Below are positions 1 to 6,724 of a stretch of 11,234 nucleotides of DNA, piece by piece. Location: assembly GCA_015487645.1 (NCBI GenBank), contig WFPH01000043.1:1-11234 (forward strand). Reading direction: 5' to 3'. The notes below the pieces were generated by a model. The model saw nothing but the letters and a program-made list of their open reading frames with translations, did no database searches and was not told where the DNA came from. The translations under genes and the position numbers were made by a program. Position 1 is the first letter of the stretch, and each line of letters begins with the position of its first letter. The stretch is from Thermosulfurimonas sp. GTDB taxonomy: Bacteria; Desulfobacterota; Thermodesulfobacteria; Thermodesulfobacteriales; Thermodesulfobacteriaceae.

Positions 1-411
1 ATCCATTTCGGGGAGTGGACCGGTCTCACCTTCGCGGAGCTCCTGGAGATCCCTGAATTTCGAGAACGTCTGGCCAATCCGACCGAGATTCGTCCGCCCG
101 GAGGGGAAAGCCTCTCTGAACTTTCCCAGAGGGCCTCGCGGGTCCTTAATCTCATCCGGGAAAACCACCCCGAGGGCCTGGTGGTGGTCTTCGCCCACGG
201 AGGCTTCAATCGGGCCCTCCTCTGCACCCTCTTTGAGATCCCTCTCAGACGCTTCTTCTCTCTAGAGCAACGTCCGGGAGCCATGAACCTGGTGATCTTT
301 TTCCCGGAGGCTTCCCCGCTTCTAACCCTCTTCAACGCCCCGCCGGAATTGGACCTGACTCCTTTTCTCGAGTATTATGTAGGAGGTGCGGGACCTTATC
401 AAAAGCCTTAA
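1..411 (+). CDS. Histidine phosphatase family protein (phosphoglycerate mutase-like), 5' truncated
   Basis: Frame 1 is open from the first base to a TAA at 409-411, giving the last 136 residues of a protein whose start lies before the window. The visible part has the histidine phosphatase (phosphoglycerate mutase-like) layout: HFGEWTGLTFAEL at residues 2-14, the usual acidic segment around the catalytic Glu; PPGGESLSEL at 32-41; and FAHGGFNR at 64-71, where H66 is the second active-site histidine. The N-terminal RHG motif with the phosphorylated histidine would be upstream and cannot be checked. The family includes alpha-ribazole phosphatase (CobC), phosphoglycerate mutases and broad phosphatases; the fragment does not decide among them. 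Its 3' end overlaps the kinase gene by 26 nt, so the two are probably co-transcribed. Confidence 0.85.
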   Translation: MHFGEWTGLTFAELLEIPEFRERLANPTEIRPPGGESLSELSQRASRVLNLIRENHPEGLVVVFAHGGFNRALLCTLFEIPLRRFFSLEQRPGAMNLVIFFPEASPLLTLFNAPPELDLTPFLEYYVGGAGPYQKP

Positions 412-1369
412 AGAGGCCGCAGCCCTCTTAGAGGGGGAGACTCTTTCATTCTTCAACGAACGTTTCCGGCAGCTCTTCGGACTGAAAGAACCCTACCCTC
501 CGGCTTACGAGCTTCTGGCCCCTTTCCCTGAAGAAGCCGGGCGTTTCGAAGCCCGACGGCTCATCCCTCTCGAGCCTCCCCTGATCCTTGCGGGGTTGTG
601 GCTTCCCTTAGGAGAAAAGCGTTATCTCCTGATCCTCTGGGAAGAAGAAGATACGGACGAGATGACCGAAGAGAAACTCGAGCTCATGGGCAGGCTCGCC
701 GGAGAGATCGCCCACGAGCTCAACAATCCCCTGGGAGGGATCCTTCTCTACAGCAACCTCCTCAAAGAGGATCTCCCCGCGGACAGCCCGCTTCACGAAT
801 ACGTGGACAAGATCATCAAGCTGGCCACCCGGGGACGAATCATAGCCAAAACCCTCCTGAGCCTGGCCCATCCCGAGGAGGGCCCGAAGGAGCCGCTGGA
901 CCTCAACCTTCTCCTCCGGGAGATGTATGATCTGGTGTCCGAGTATCGGGTCCTCCGTCAGGTGGAACCGGTCTGGGAGCTTTCCCCCGAGCCCCCCATA
1001 ATCTGGGGCGTGCGTTCGCAGATCGAACGGGTCATCCTGAATCTTCTCATAAACGCCGGAGAAGCCATGGAAGGCCGGGGACGCCTCCACCTGCGGACTG
1101 GCCGGCAGGGGCGGGAGGTCTATTTTGAGATCCAGGACACCGGTCCCGGCATTCCGGAAGCCCTCCGGGAAAAGATCTTCGAACCCTTTTTCACCACCAA
1201 AAAGGACGGCAAAGGCACCGGACTTGGCCTTTCCATCTGTCACAGTATAGTTAATCGGCACGGAGGGCGAATAGAGGTAGAGAACGTCCGGCCCTCCGGA
1301 GCCCTTTTCAGAATATGGCTTCCGGCCCGGGGAGATGAAGACCAAAGGACGAGTACTGATCATAGATGA
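386..1369 (+). CDS. Soluble sensor histidine kinase (HisKA + HATPase_c), NtrB-like
   Basis: A 327-residue two-component kinase that would autophosphorylate on histidine and pass the phosphate to the regulator encoded next. No transmembrane segment or signal peptide is visible, so it should be cytosolic. Residues 1-90 form a short sensor region that may be a degenerate PAS fold. The HisKA H-box is IAHELNNPLGG with phospho-acceptor H110. The ATPase domain has the N-box around LLINAGEAM (N223), the G1 box DTGPGIP (251-257), the F box EPFFTT (266-271) and the G2 box GTGLGL (277-282), so all catalytic motifs are intact. The start is GTG at 386, the only usual start codon in frame between a stop at 380-382 and the ATG at 661, which would leave only a few residues before the H-box. 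The GGAGG just upstream runs into this GTG, an unusual spacing. The 3' end overlaps the regulator gene by 35 nt. The signal sensed is unknown. Confidence 0.93.
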   Translation: MRDLIKSLKEAAALLEGETLSFFNERFRQLFGLKEPYPPAYELLAPFPEEAGRFEARRLIPLEPPLILAGLWLPLGEKRYLLILWEEEDTDEMTEEKLELMGRLAGEIAHELNNPLGGILLYSNLLKEDLPADSPLHEYVDKIIKLATRGRIIAKTLLSLAHPEEGPKEPLDLNLLLREMYDLVSEYRVLRQVEPVWELSPEPPIIWGVRSQIERVILNLLINAGEAMEGRGRLHLRTGRQGREVYFEIQDTGPGIPEALREKIFEPFFTTKKDGKGTGLGLSICHSIVNRHGGRIEVENVRPSGALFRIWLPARGDEDQRTSTDHR

Positions 1370-2684
1370 CGATCCCGGGATAAGGGATGCGGGCTTCCAA
1401 GTCCTCAGCCGGGAAGGCTACGAGGTGGAGCTAGCCGGTACGGCCGAGGAAGCTCGCCGATTGATCTCAGATTACGAGTTCGATGTCATCCTCCTCGACC
1501 TGAAGCTTCCCGGGACCGAGGGGCTTGATCTTCTGAAAGAGATCCGGGAAGAGGACCCCCAGAGCCAGGTGGTGGTCATCACGGCTTACGGTACAGTGCA
1601 GGTAGCGGTTTCGGCCATGAAGCTGGGGGCGGCGGACTTTCTGCAGAAACCATTCAGCCCCCAGGAGCTTCGCCTGGCGGTAGCCAAAGCCCTGGAGAAG
1701 AAACGCCTCACCCTGGAGAACCTCTATCTCAAACGAACCCTCGAGGAGAGAGAGGGCCGGGTAGAATTCATCGGAAAAAGCGCGGCCATCAAGCGGGTGC
1801 TTGAGCAGGCCCGGCTGGCGGCTGAAACCGACTCCACGGTCCTTCTCACCGGAGAGTCCGGCACCGGCAAGGGGTTGCTCGCCCGCAAGATCCACGAAAT
1901 GAGCCCTCGTCGGGAGGGGCCTTTCGTGGCTGTGGATTGCGGCACTCTGGTACCCACCCTCTTTGAATCCGAGCTCTTTGGACACGTAAAAGGGGCCTTC
2001 ACCGGGGCCACCTCCCACAAGGTGGGCAAGTTCGAGCTGGCCCACGGAGGAACCATCTTTTTCGATGAAATAGGGAACATCTCCCCGGACATTCAGGCCA
2101 AACTACTTAAAGCCGTGGAAGACAAAGAGATCTCGCCGGTGGGCAGCCACCGGTTGATCAGAGTGGATGTCCGGATCATAGCGGCCACTAACAAGGATCT
2201 CCGGGAAGAAGTCAAGGCCGGAAGGTTTCGCGAAGATCTCTATTTCAGACTCAACGTGATCTCCATCCATCTTCCCCCCCTCCGGGAAAGGAAGGAAGAC
2301 ATTCCCCTCTTGGCCCGGTATTTCCTGGAGCGCTATGCCGAAAAGCACGGCAAACCCGTAAAGGAACTCTCACCGGAGGTCCTTGAGGCCTTCAAGCGAT
2401 ATCCCTGGCCGGGCAACGTGCGGGAATTGGAAAACACCATCGAGCGCCTGGTGGTCTTCGCCCGCCGGCCGGTCATAGGTCCGGAAGATCTCTACTTTGC
2501 AGGTTTCGAGGCCGAAAAGCTGGATCTCGACCTGGAAGAAGACCTCACCCTGGAAGAACTTGAGAAACGCTACATTCTGCGGGTGCTAAGGGCCTGCGAG
2601 GGCAACAAGACCCTGGCCGCCCAAAAGCTCGGGATAGACCGCAAGACCCTGCGGGAAAAACTCAAACGCTGGGGCCTAGCCTGA
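1335..2684 (+). CDS. Sigma-54-dependent response regulator, NtrC family
   Basis: A 449-residue transcription activator in three parts. The receiver (about 1-120) has the acidic pocket DDD at 11-13, phospho-acceptor D55 in VILLDLKLPG, T83 and K105. The AAA+ sigma-54 activation domain (about 143-375) has Walker A GESGTGKG (173-180), the sigma-54 contact loop GAFTGA (220-225), Walker B TIFFDEIG (240-247) and arginine-finger candidates in FREDLYFRL (298-306). The Fis-type helix-turn-helix is at the C-terminus (about 405-449), with NKTLAAQKLGIDRKTLREKL as the recognition region. Walker A ends in Gly where most relatives have Glu; the catalytic Lys is present. It should drive open-complex formation at -24/-12 promoters when phosphorylated by the kinase encoded upstream. 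The ATG at 1335 lies in the kinase 3' end with GGGGAG directly before it. Its targets are not evident; I saw no clear -24/-12 sequence in the two non-coding gaps of the window. Confidence 0.95.
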   Translation: MKTKGRVLIIDDDPGIRDAGFQVLSREGYEVELAGTAEEARRLISDYEFDVILLDLKLPGTEGLDLLKEIREEDPQSQVVVITAYGTVQVAVSAMKLGAADFLQKPFSPQELRLAVAKALEKKRLTLENLYLKRTLEEREGRVEFIGKSAAIKRVLEQARLAAETDSTVLLTGESGTGKGLLARKIHEMSPRREGPFVAVDCGTLVPTLFESELFGHVKGAFTGATSHKVGKFELAHGGTIFFDEIGNISPDIQAKLLKAVEDKEISPVGSHRLIRVDVRIIAATNKDLREEVKAGRFREDLYFRLNVISIHLPPLRERKEDIPLLARYFLERYAEKHGKPVKELSPEVLEAFKRYPWPGNVRELENTIERLVVFARRPVIGPEDLYFAGFEAEKLDLDLEEDLTLEELEKRYILRVLRACEGNKTLAAQKLGIDRKTLREKLKRWGLA

Positions 2685-4071
2685 GGAACCAGAAGAGCTG
2701 AAACCCCAGCCCCTTTGAAGACCAGCGAAGCCCCAAAAGGCCATGAAGCAGCTTTACCTCCCGGCCCGAAGAAGAGTGTTTGTAGGAAAAAAGAAAGGCC
2801 AGTTCATGGATCTTTGTTTGGGCCTCGACCTCGTAACGGTAAAGCCCCCAAAGGAGGCACACATAGCGTCGACCATCCGAAAACCTGTAGATCTCAAGGA
2901 GCCTCAGAAGGGGTCCCAGGTTGCGTTCAAGCCCCTCGTCATAAAAGGGTAAAAGAGCCGGAAAGTAAAAGAGACTTTCGTCGGCCTCTGACCGACGGTA
3001 GTGCACAAAGAGGGGCCAGACTCTCACGAACTTCTCCCGCTCGCGCCCCCGCCGTACAATCTTGCGGTAGCTCGAAAGGAGCAGGAAGCGCCCGGAGACC
3101 TCCTCCTCCGGGCCTCGGCGGAGGTGTTCCCCCTGAAAAAGCGGCCAGAGGACGAAGTTGGATTCGTAACCCGGTTTCTTCCGGAACCCAAAAAGAGGCC
3201 AGAGACGGAACCCCTTCCGTTCCTCCCCCCTCTGCCACTGGACGAAAGGCCAGGGGAAATCCCACTGGACAAAACGACCATCCCTGCTCCACACATGCTG
3301 GAAAAAGGGCCAGAGGTAGATCCTCCTCTGGTAAGAAGGGGTGTCCTCCCGCACGAAAAGGGGCCAGACCATGCGTTTGGTAAAGGCCGGGCGGCCTTCT
3401 TCGTAACGGGTCTCCCGGAGGAAAATAGGCCACAGGATGAAACTCCGGCGGAAAGTCCCCTTCTTTGCACGGTAGCCAAAAAGGGGCCAGACTTTGATCC
3501 CCGAAAGCGTCGGCCCCCGACTGTAATTGAAGATAGGCCAGAGGACATTGGTGGAACGGTCGCCATCCACAACGGCTGTGGAATAAAGGGGCCAGAGGAC
3601 GAAGCGGATCTCGTCGTAGCCGAAGCGGTCCTTCAGCGTGCCGTAAAGGGGAAAGATTCCCCCGTAACCTTCGCCTTCCGCCGTACGTCCCCAGAAGATC
3701 GGGAAGTAAGTATGACTTTTCTCCTGACCCTTCCTTTCCCCCACCTCCCAATCGTAAGAAAAGAAGGGCACGAACCGGAACCGACGGTAGGTCTTCTCCT
3801 CGTGGTAATGGCCGAGAGGGGAAAGAAAATAGAGGTCCTTTTCACCGGAAGCCCTGCGGTCAACCCAGGAAAAAAAGGGGCGAAAAGAGAAAGAAGCTTC
3901 CCGGCCGTTGCGATAGCGGTAAAAAATCGGGCCGGCCACCTCGAGTCGCTCCACCTCCCCCGTCTGAGAACGGAAAAACAGGGGCCAGAGATTGACCCGA
4001 CTCTCTCCAGCCCAAATCGGGGAAGGGCCGAGCAAGACCGCGATAAGTAGCAACCGGAGGAAGCTTCTCAT
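2662..4071 (-). CDS. Exported WPLF-repeat protein, uncharacterised, last gene of the Mla operon
   Basis: A 469-residue protein I cannot assign to a named family. Residues 1-21 look like a Sec signal peptide: Arg at 2 and 6, a hydrophobic core LLLIAVLLG, and likely cleavage after IWA. The rest is a chain of short aromatic units around [LVF][WFR]P[LIF][FY], spaced mostly 17-22 residues, each followed by a charged turn rich in Arg, Glu and Gly. Clear copies centre on W29, W160, W178, W195, W214, W236, W254, W274, W291, W309 and W352, with weaker ones at R64, V101, F123, F140, F370 and W408. One likely beta-strand per unit suggests an outer-membrane beta-barrel or a beta-solenoid; this is inference. 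Its ATG shares a base with the mlaD stop (TGATG on the minus strand), so translation is probably coupled and a role in the same lipid pathway is likely. The 3' end overlaps the regulator gene by 23 nt. Confidence 0.85.
   Translation of the reverse strand: MRSFLRLLLIAVLLGPSPIWAGESRVNLWPLFFRSQTGEVERLEVAGPIFYRYRNGREASFSFRPFFSWVDRRASGEKDLYFLSPLGHYHEEKTYRRFRFVPFFSYDWEVGERKGQEKSHTYFPIFWGRTAEGEGYGGIFPLYGTLKDRFGYDEIRFVLWPLYSTAVVDGDRSTNVLWPIFNYSRGPTLSGIKVWPLFGYRAKKGTFRRSFILWPIFLRETRYEEGRPAFTKRMVWPLFVREDTPSYQRRIYLWPFFQHVWSRDGRFVQWDFPWPFVQWQRGEERKGFRLWPLFGFRKKPGYESNFVLWPLFQGEHLRRGPEEEVSGRFLLLSSYRKIVRRGREREKFVRVWPLFVHYRRSEADESLFYFPALLPFYDEGLERNLGPLLRLLEIYRFSDGRRYVCLLWGLYRYEVEAQTKIHELAFLFSYKHSSSGREVKLLHGLLGLRWSSKGLGFQLFWFLRLGPSV
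2668..2710 (-). terminator. Weak candidate terminator of the Mla/WPLF operon
   Basis: A 7-bp inverted repeat pairs GCTGGGG at 2668-2674 with CCCCAGC at 2704-2710, around a 29-nt loop. Read on the minus strand, the stem is followed by GTTTGAGTTTTT, which contains the TGA stop of the repeat protein, so stem and T-tract lie at the right end of that operon. The long loop and interrupted T-run make it far from a textbook intrinsic terminator, and the stem is coding on both strands. Rho-dependent termination is an equally good explanation. Confidence 0.22.
2848..3990 (-). repeat. WPLF tandem repeat array (about 18 protein repeats)
   Basis: The minus strand carries recurring cores of the type CTCTGGCCCCTTTTT, encoding LWPLF, from the codon of L28 to that of W408 in the exported protein. 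Copies vary in sequence and sit about 51-66 bp apart, so they are an old, diverged protein repeat, not a recent DNA duplication. On the plus strand they appear as a recurring GGCCAGAG with A-rich flanks. The central copies (W160 to W309) are the best preserved; the outer copies replace Trp by Phe, Arg or Val. Confidence 0.85.
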
Positions 4072-5147
4072 CAGTGCATGGCGGCTCCGGCGATGGTCCC
4101 CAGGACCGAGATGGGCACCTGTTCCTGGATGCCGGTGGTAGCCCGGTTCACGTTCTGAAGCGCTCGCTTGGCTTCGAGGTAAAGGGAATCGTCGTTTACC
4201 AGTTTACCCAGAGTCCCTTCGCCCCTTTCGATCTTCTTCGTAATGCGTTCAAGAGAGGCGGCCGCCTCGTTCAAGTGGTCATAGAGAGTCTCATCCGCAA
4301 GGAGTTTGCCCAAGGTCCCTTCTCCCTTGTTGATCTTTTCGGCCACTTCGGCGATAGCCAGAGAGCCCTTCTCCACGCTCTTCATGGCTTCCCGGAAAGA
4401 AAGATAGAGTTCCTCATCCGTTAAGAGTTTCCCCAGCGTGCCCTCGCCTCTCTGCATCCTCTCCGAGATCTCCCGCAGATTGGCCATGGTAACCTTAAAG
4501 TCCGAAAAACTGCTCTTGATTTCCCGATAGAGTTCCTCATCGGTGAGGAGTTTGCCCAGCGTCCCTTCCCCACGAGCCACCTTTTGCCCCACCTCCTTGA
4601 AAGCCGCGCTGGCATCACGAAGGTTCACGATAAGTTCCCGCAGGTTGTTCTTGCCCTCTTCGCTACCGATGAGCTCCGCCAGTCCCGAGGTCACCTGCCT
4701 AAGATCCTTGAGGGCCGGGCCGACCTCGGCGATCACCTCGCTCAAGTCCATGGGACTTTGCGTGCGAACGATTACCTCTCCAGCCGAAAGCCTCTCCGGA
4801 GTTCGCCCCTGTTTGATCTCCACGAAACGATCCCCCAAAACTCCGGCCGTCCGGATACGGGCCTCGGCGTCCTTGGCAAGTTTTACATCCTTATAGATCA
4901 GGAGCTCCACCCGAGCCTTACCTTCCGGAAGAAGGGATATGTTGCCCACCTTGCCGATTTCCACGCCCGCCATCTCCACTTTCGCTCCCCGCACCAGCCC
5001 CGAGACGTTCTCAAATACGGCGTAAACAGGGTAAGTCCCCTTGGGCACTAAAGACTCTTCCGCCAGTTTGACCGTGAGATACCCCAGAGCCAAAAGAGCG
5101 GCCAAGACAAAGATTCCCACCTTAATTTCGGTACTCTTTTTATACAT
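4071..5147 (-). CDS. mlaD: MlaD-type MCE protein, phospholipid-binding subunit of the Mla ABC transporter
   Basis: A 358-residue inner-membrane-anchored MCE protein that would form a periplasmic ring carrying phospholipids to or from the MlaE/MlaF pump. It starts with a short basic segment and one transmembrane helix (about 10-27), then the MCE/MlaD domain (about 37-115) containing GLVRGAKVEMAGVEIGKV and GVLGDRFVEI. The C-terminal region (about 135-340) is predicted helical and has four copies of [KR]GEGTLGKL followed by an acidic DE..LY-like segment. It is much longer than E. coli MlaD (about 180 residues), as in many deltaproteobacterial relatives. I chose the ATG at 5147 because it has a strong GAGGAGG at 5154-5160, 6 nt upstream, and the N-terminus MYKKSTEIKVGIF fits the family; an in-frame ATG at 5183 would add 12 residues inside mlaF. 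The gene overlaps mlaF by 8 nt. Confidence 0.93.
   Translation of the reverse strand: MYKKSTEIKVGIFVLAALLALGYLTVKLAEESLVPKGTYPVYAVFENVSGLVRGAKVEMAGVEIGKVGNISLLPEGKARVELLIYKDVKLAKDAEARIRTAGVLGDRFVEIKQGRTPERLSAGEVIVRTQSPMDLSEVIAEVGPALKDLRQVTSGLAELIGSEEGKNNLRELIVNLRDASAAFKEVGQKVARGEGTLGKLLTDEELYREIKSSFSDFKVTMANLREISERMQRGEGTLGKLLTDEELYLSFREAMKSVEKGSLAIAEVAEKINKGEGTLGKLLADETLYDHLNEAAASLERITKKIERGEGTLGKLVNDDSLYLEAKRALQNVNRATTGIQEQVPISVLGTIAGAAMH
4177..4574 (-). repeat. Four GEGTLGKL repeats in the MlaD C-terminal region
   Basis: In MlaD numbering from the ATG at 5147, the motif [KR]GEGTLGKL begins with Gly at residues 193, 234, 275 and 309, spacings of 41, 41 and 34. Each copy is followed by [LV][TAN]D[ED].LY and then an amphipathic stretch rich in Ala, Glu and Lys. 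The DNA copies are diverged at codon third positions. Similar repeats occur in long MlaD-like proteins of other bacteria, where they probably extend the helical tube across the periplasm; that role is inference. Confidence 0.85.
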
Positions 5148-5898
5148 TTTGGCCCTCCTCAGGATGACATCCCTCAAAGGCACTCTTTAAGAATTCCTTT
5201 ACAAAAGGATGCTCGCTTCTTCTTATCTCGTCGGGTGTGCCCTCGGCCACCACCCGGCCCTCATGAAGGATAGCAATGTAATCCGCGGCTCCCATGGCAA
5301 TGGGTACATCGTGGCTTACCACCACCCCGGTAAGCCCATACCGTCGCTGGGTATCCCGGATTAGTTTCATGATGGAAACCTGGAGGATGGGATCAAGCCC
5401 GGTAGTAGGCTCATCAAAAAGGATGATCTCCGGTTCAAGGGCCAGGGCCCTGGCCAGGGCCGCCCTCTTTTTCATCCCCCCTGAAAGCTCCGAAGGATAC
5501 TTATCGCGGGCTTCCAGCAACCCCACCACTGAGAGCTTTTCGGCCACCTTCTCCTCGATTTCACGCTTTGAAAGCCTGCTATGCTCCCACAGAGGAAAGG
5601 CTACGTTTTCGGCCACGGTCATGGAGTCGAAAAGAGCCCCTTCCTGGAAAAGGAAACCGAATCGTTTCCGGAGCTTCTGCCACTCTCTGTCCGAAAAGCT
5701 AGTCACATCCTGACCATCAATGAGAATACGTCCCCTATCCGGCTTGAGCAGACCGATAATATGCTTTAAGAGTACGCTTTTACCCGTTCCACTTCGCCCC
5801 ATGATGAAGGTAAGTTTTCCGGTGGGGATCTTGAGACTAATCCCTCGCAGGACCACATGTTCCCCGAAGCTCTTGTGAATATCGATCAGTTCCACCAT
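5140..5898 (-). CDS. mlaF: Mla/Mkl-type ABC transporter ATPase (MlaF)
   Basis: A 252-residue ABC ATPase that powers phospholipid movement through MlaE. All catalytic motifs are present: Walker A GRSGTGKS (34-41), Q-loop Q85 in FLFQEGALFDSMTV, signature LSGGMKKRAALARA (138-151), Walker B IILFDEPTTGLDP (158-170) with D162 and E163, and H-loop H196 in VVSHD. The GRSGTGKS, QEGALFDSMTV and SGGMKKR combination is typical of the MlaF/Ttg2A/Mkl group and not of amino-acid importers. The ATG at 5898 is chosen because MVELIDIHKSFG is the normal N-terminus; the frame stays open upstream to 6027 but only inside mlaE. There is a 2-nt gap after the mlaE stop and no good ribosome binding site, so translation probably depends on ribosomes finishing mlaE. 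The TAA lies 8 nt inside mlaD. Confidence 0.95.
   Translation of the reverse strand: MVELIDIHKSFGEHVVLRGISLKIPTGKLTFIMGRSGTGKSVLLKHIIGLLKPDRGRILIDGQDVTSFSDREWQKLRKRFGFLFQEGALFDSMTVAENVAFPLWEHSRLSKREIEEKVAEKLSVVGLLEARDKYPSELSGGMKKRAALARALALEPEIILFDEPTTGLDPILQVSIMKLIRDTQRRYGLTGVVVSHDVPIAMGAADYIAILHEGRVVAEGTPDEIRRSEHPFVKEFLKSAFEGCHPEEGQNV
5154..5160 (-). promoter_or_regulatory. Ribosome binding site fixing the mlaD start
   Basis: GAGGAGG on the minus strand ends 6 nt before the ATG at 5147, inside the 3' end of mlaF. No comparable sequence precedes the upstream in-frame ATG at 5183. This decides the shorter, 358-residue mlaD product. Confidence 0.8.
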
Positions 5899-5900
5899 GG

Positions 5901-6671
5901 TTAGAAAAGCAACGAAGTCATGATGTAGTCGCCAATCAATATGCTTACAGAAGCGATCACCACCGCTTCCGTGGTAGCCCGGCCCACACCCTCGGCCCCT
6001 CCGGAGGCGTTGTATCCCTTGTAACACCCTATAATGGAAAGAAGTCCCCCAAAGACAAAGGCCTTATAAATACCACTGCTAATATCCATCCACTCCACCA
6101 TCTCCTGCATCTTCTTGATAAAAATACCCGCATCCACTTTGAGAAGCATCACGCCGACCAGGTAACCTCCGGCGATGCCCACCAGATCCGCAATCACCGT
6201 AAGGAGAGGCACCATCAGGACCGCGGCCCAAAAGCGCGGTACCACCAGGTAGTGCACCGGATTGACGGCCATCACCTCTAGGGCGTCTATCTGCTCCGTG
6301 ACCCGCATGGTTCCGAGTTCAGCCGCCATAGCCGAACCGGCCCGGGCCGTAACCATGAGACTGGTAAGCACCGGTCCAAGTTCCCGAACCAGCGAAAGAG
6401 CCACCAGCCCTCCGAGAAGGGTCTCCCCTCCGAACTTTGAAAGGGCCCGGTAGCTCTGGAAGGCGATCACCATTCCGGAGAAAAGGGCCGTGAGCACCAC
6501 CACCAGCAGAGAATTGACCCCCACAAACTCCATCTGTTTAAAGAAAAGCCTTATGCGATAGGGTGGTTTTACCGTGTAAGCCAGGGCAGTCAAAAAAAGA
6601 AGGGCCATCCCCCCGGCCTGGGAAACGAAATTTAACCCTAGCCTTCCGAGATACTGTAGCAATCCTACCAT
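5901..6671 (-). CDS. mlaE: MlaE-family ABC transporter permease
   Basis: A 256-residue integral inner-membrane protein of the MlaE/YrbE/Ttg2B family. It begins with an interfacial helical stretch and has several hydrophobic segments (about 52-72, 84-106, 147-175, 205-218 and 235-255). The hallmark VTARAGSAMAAELGTMRV (107-124) with TEQIDAL after it, the GCYKGYNASGGAEGVG segment (215-230) and the C-terminal GDYIMTSLLF are all family signatures. It forms the channel dimer that works with MlaF and MlaD. The ATG at 6671 is preceded by GAGGTGGGG as ribosome binding site and, 24 nt upstream, by a perfect TATAAT, so it is probably the first gene of its own transcript. It is followed by mlaF, mlaD and the WPLF-repeat gene. 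Confidence 0.95.
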   Translation of the reverse strand: MVGLLQYLGRLGLNFVSQAGGMALLFLTALAYTVKPPYRIRLFFKQMEFVGVNSLLVVVLTALFSGMVIAFQSYRALSKFGGETLLGGLVALSLVRELGPVLTSLMVTARAGSAMAAELGTMRVTEQIDALEVMAVNPVHYLVVPRFWAAVLMVPLLTVIADLVGIAGGYLVGVMLLKVDAGIFIKKMQEMVEWMDISSGIYKAFVFGGLLSIIGCYKGYNASGGAEGVGRATTEAVVIASVSILIGDYIMTSLLF

Positions 6672-6694
6672 GCCCCACCTCGTCGTAAGACTCC

Positions 6695-6724
6695 ATTATA
6701 TAATCACTACCTGTTCTCTAGCAA
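6695..6724 (-). promoter_or_regulatory. Predicted sigma-70 promoter for mlaE-mlaF-mlaD-WPLF
   Basis: The minus strand has TTGCTA (6719-6724, 4 of 6 to TTGACA), an 18-nt spacer and TATAAT (6695-6700, perfect consensus). Transcription should start near 6688, leaving a leader of under 20 nt that carries the mlaE ribosome binding site. The -35 lies in the last codons of the kinase gene. This would let the Mla operon be transcribed apart from ilvD and the kinase, although read-through from them is also possible. Confidence 0.65.

Noticed and set aside
608..1363. 251-codon minus-strand open frame opposite the kinase gene
   Set aside because: The plus strand has all histidine kinase motifs here; the antisense frame shows no domain and no ribosome binding context.
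3001..4050. 349-codon open frame on the plus strand with recurring Lys-Gly-Pro-Glu segments
   Set aside because: It is the complement of the WPLF repeats. The minus-strand frame has a signal peptide, coherent repeats and start/stop coupling with mlaD, while this one has no ribosome binding site or recognisable domain.
5148..5183. 12-residue longer MlaD starting at 5183
   Set aside because: The ATG at 5147 has GAGGAGG at ideal spacing and the normal family N-terminus.
5899..6027. N-terminal extension of the MlaF frame up to 6027
   Set aside because: It lies inside mlaE, is rich in Arg and Gly without family similarity, and MVELIDIHKSFG at 5898 is the normal start.
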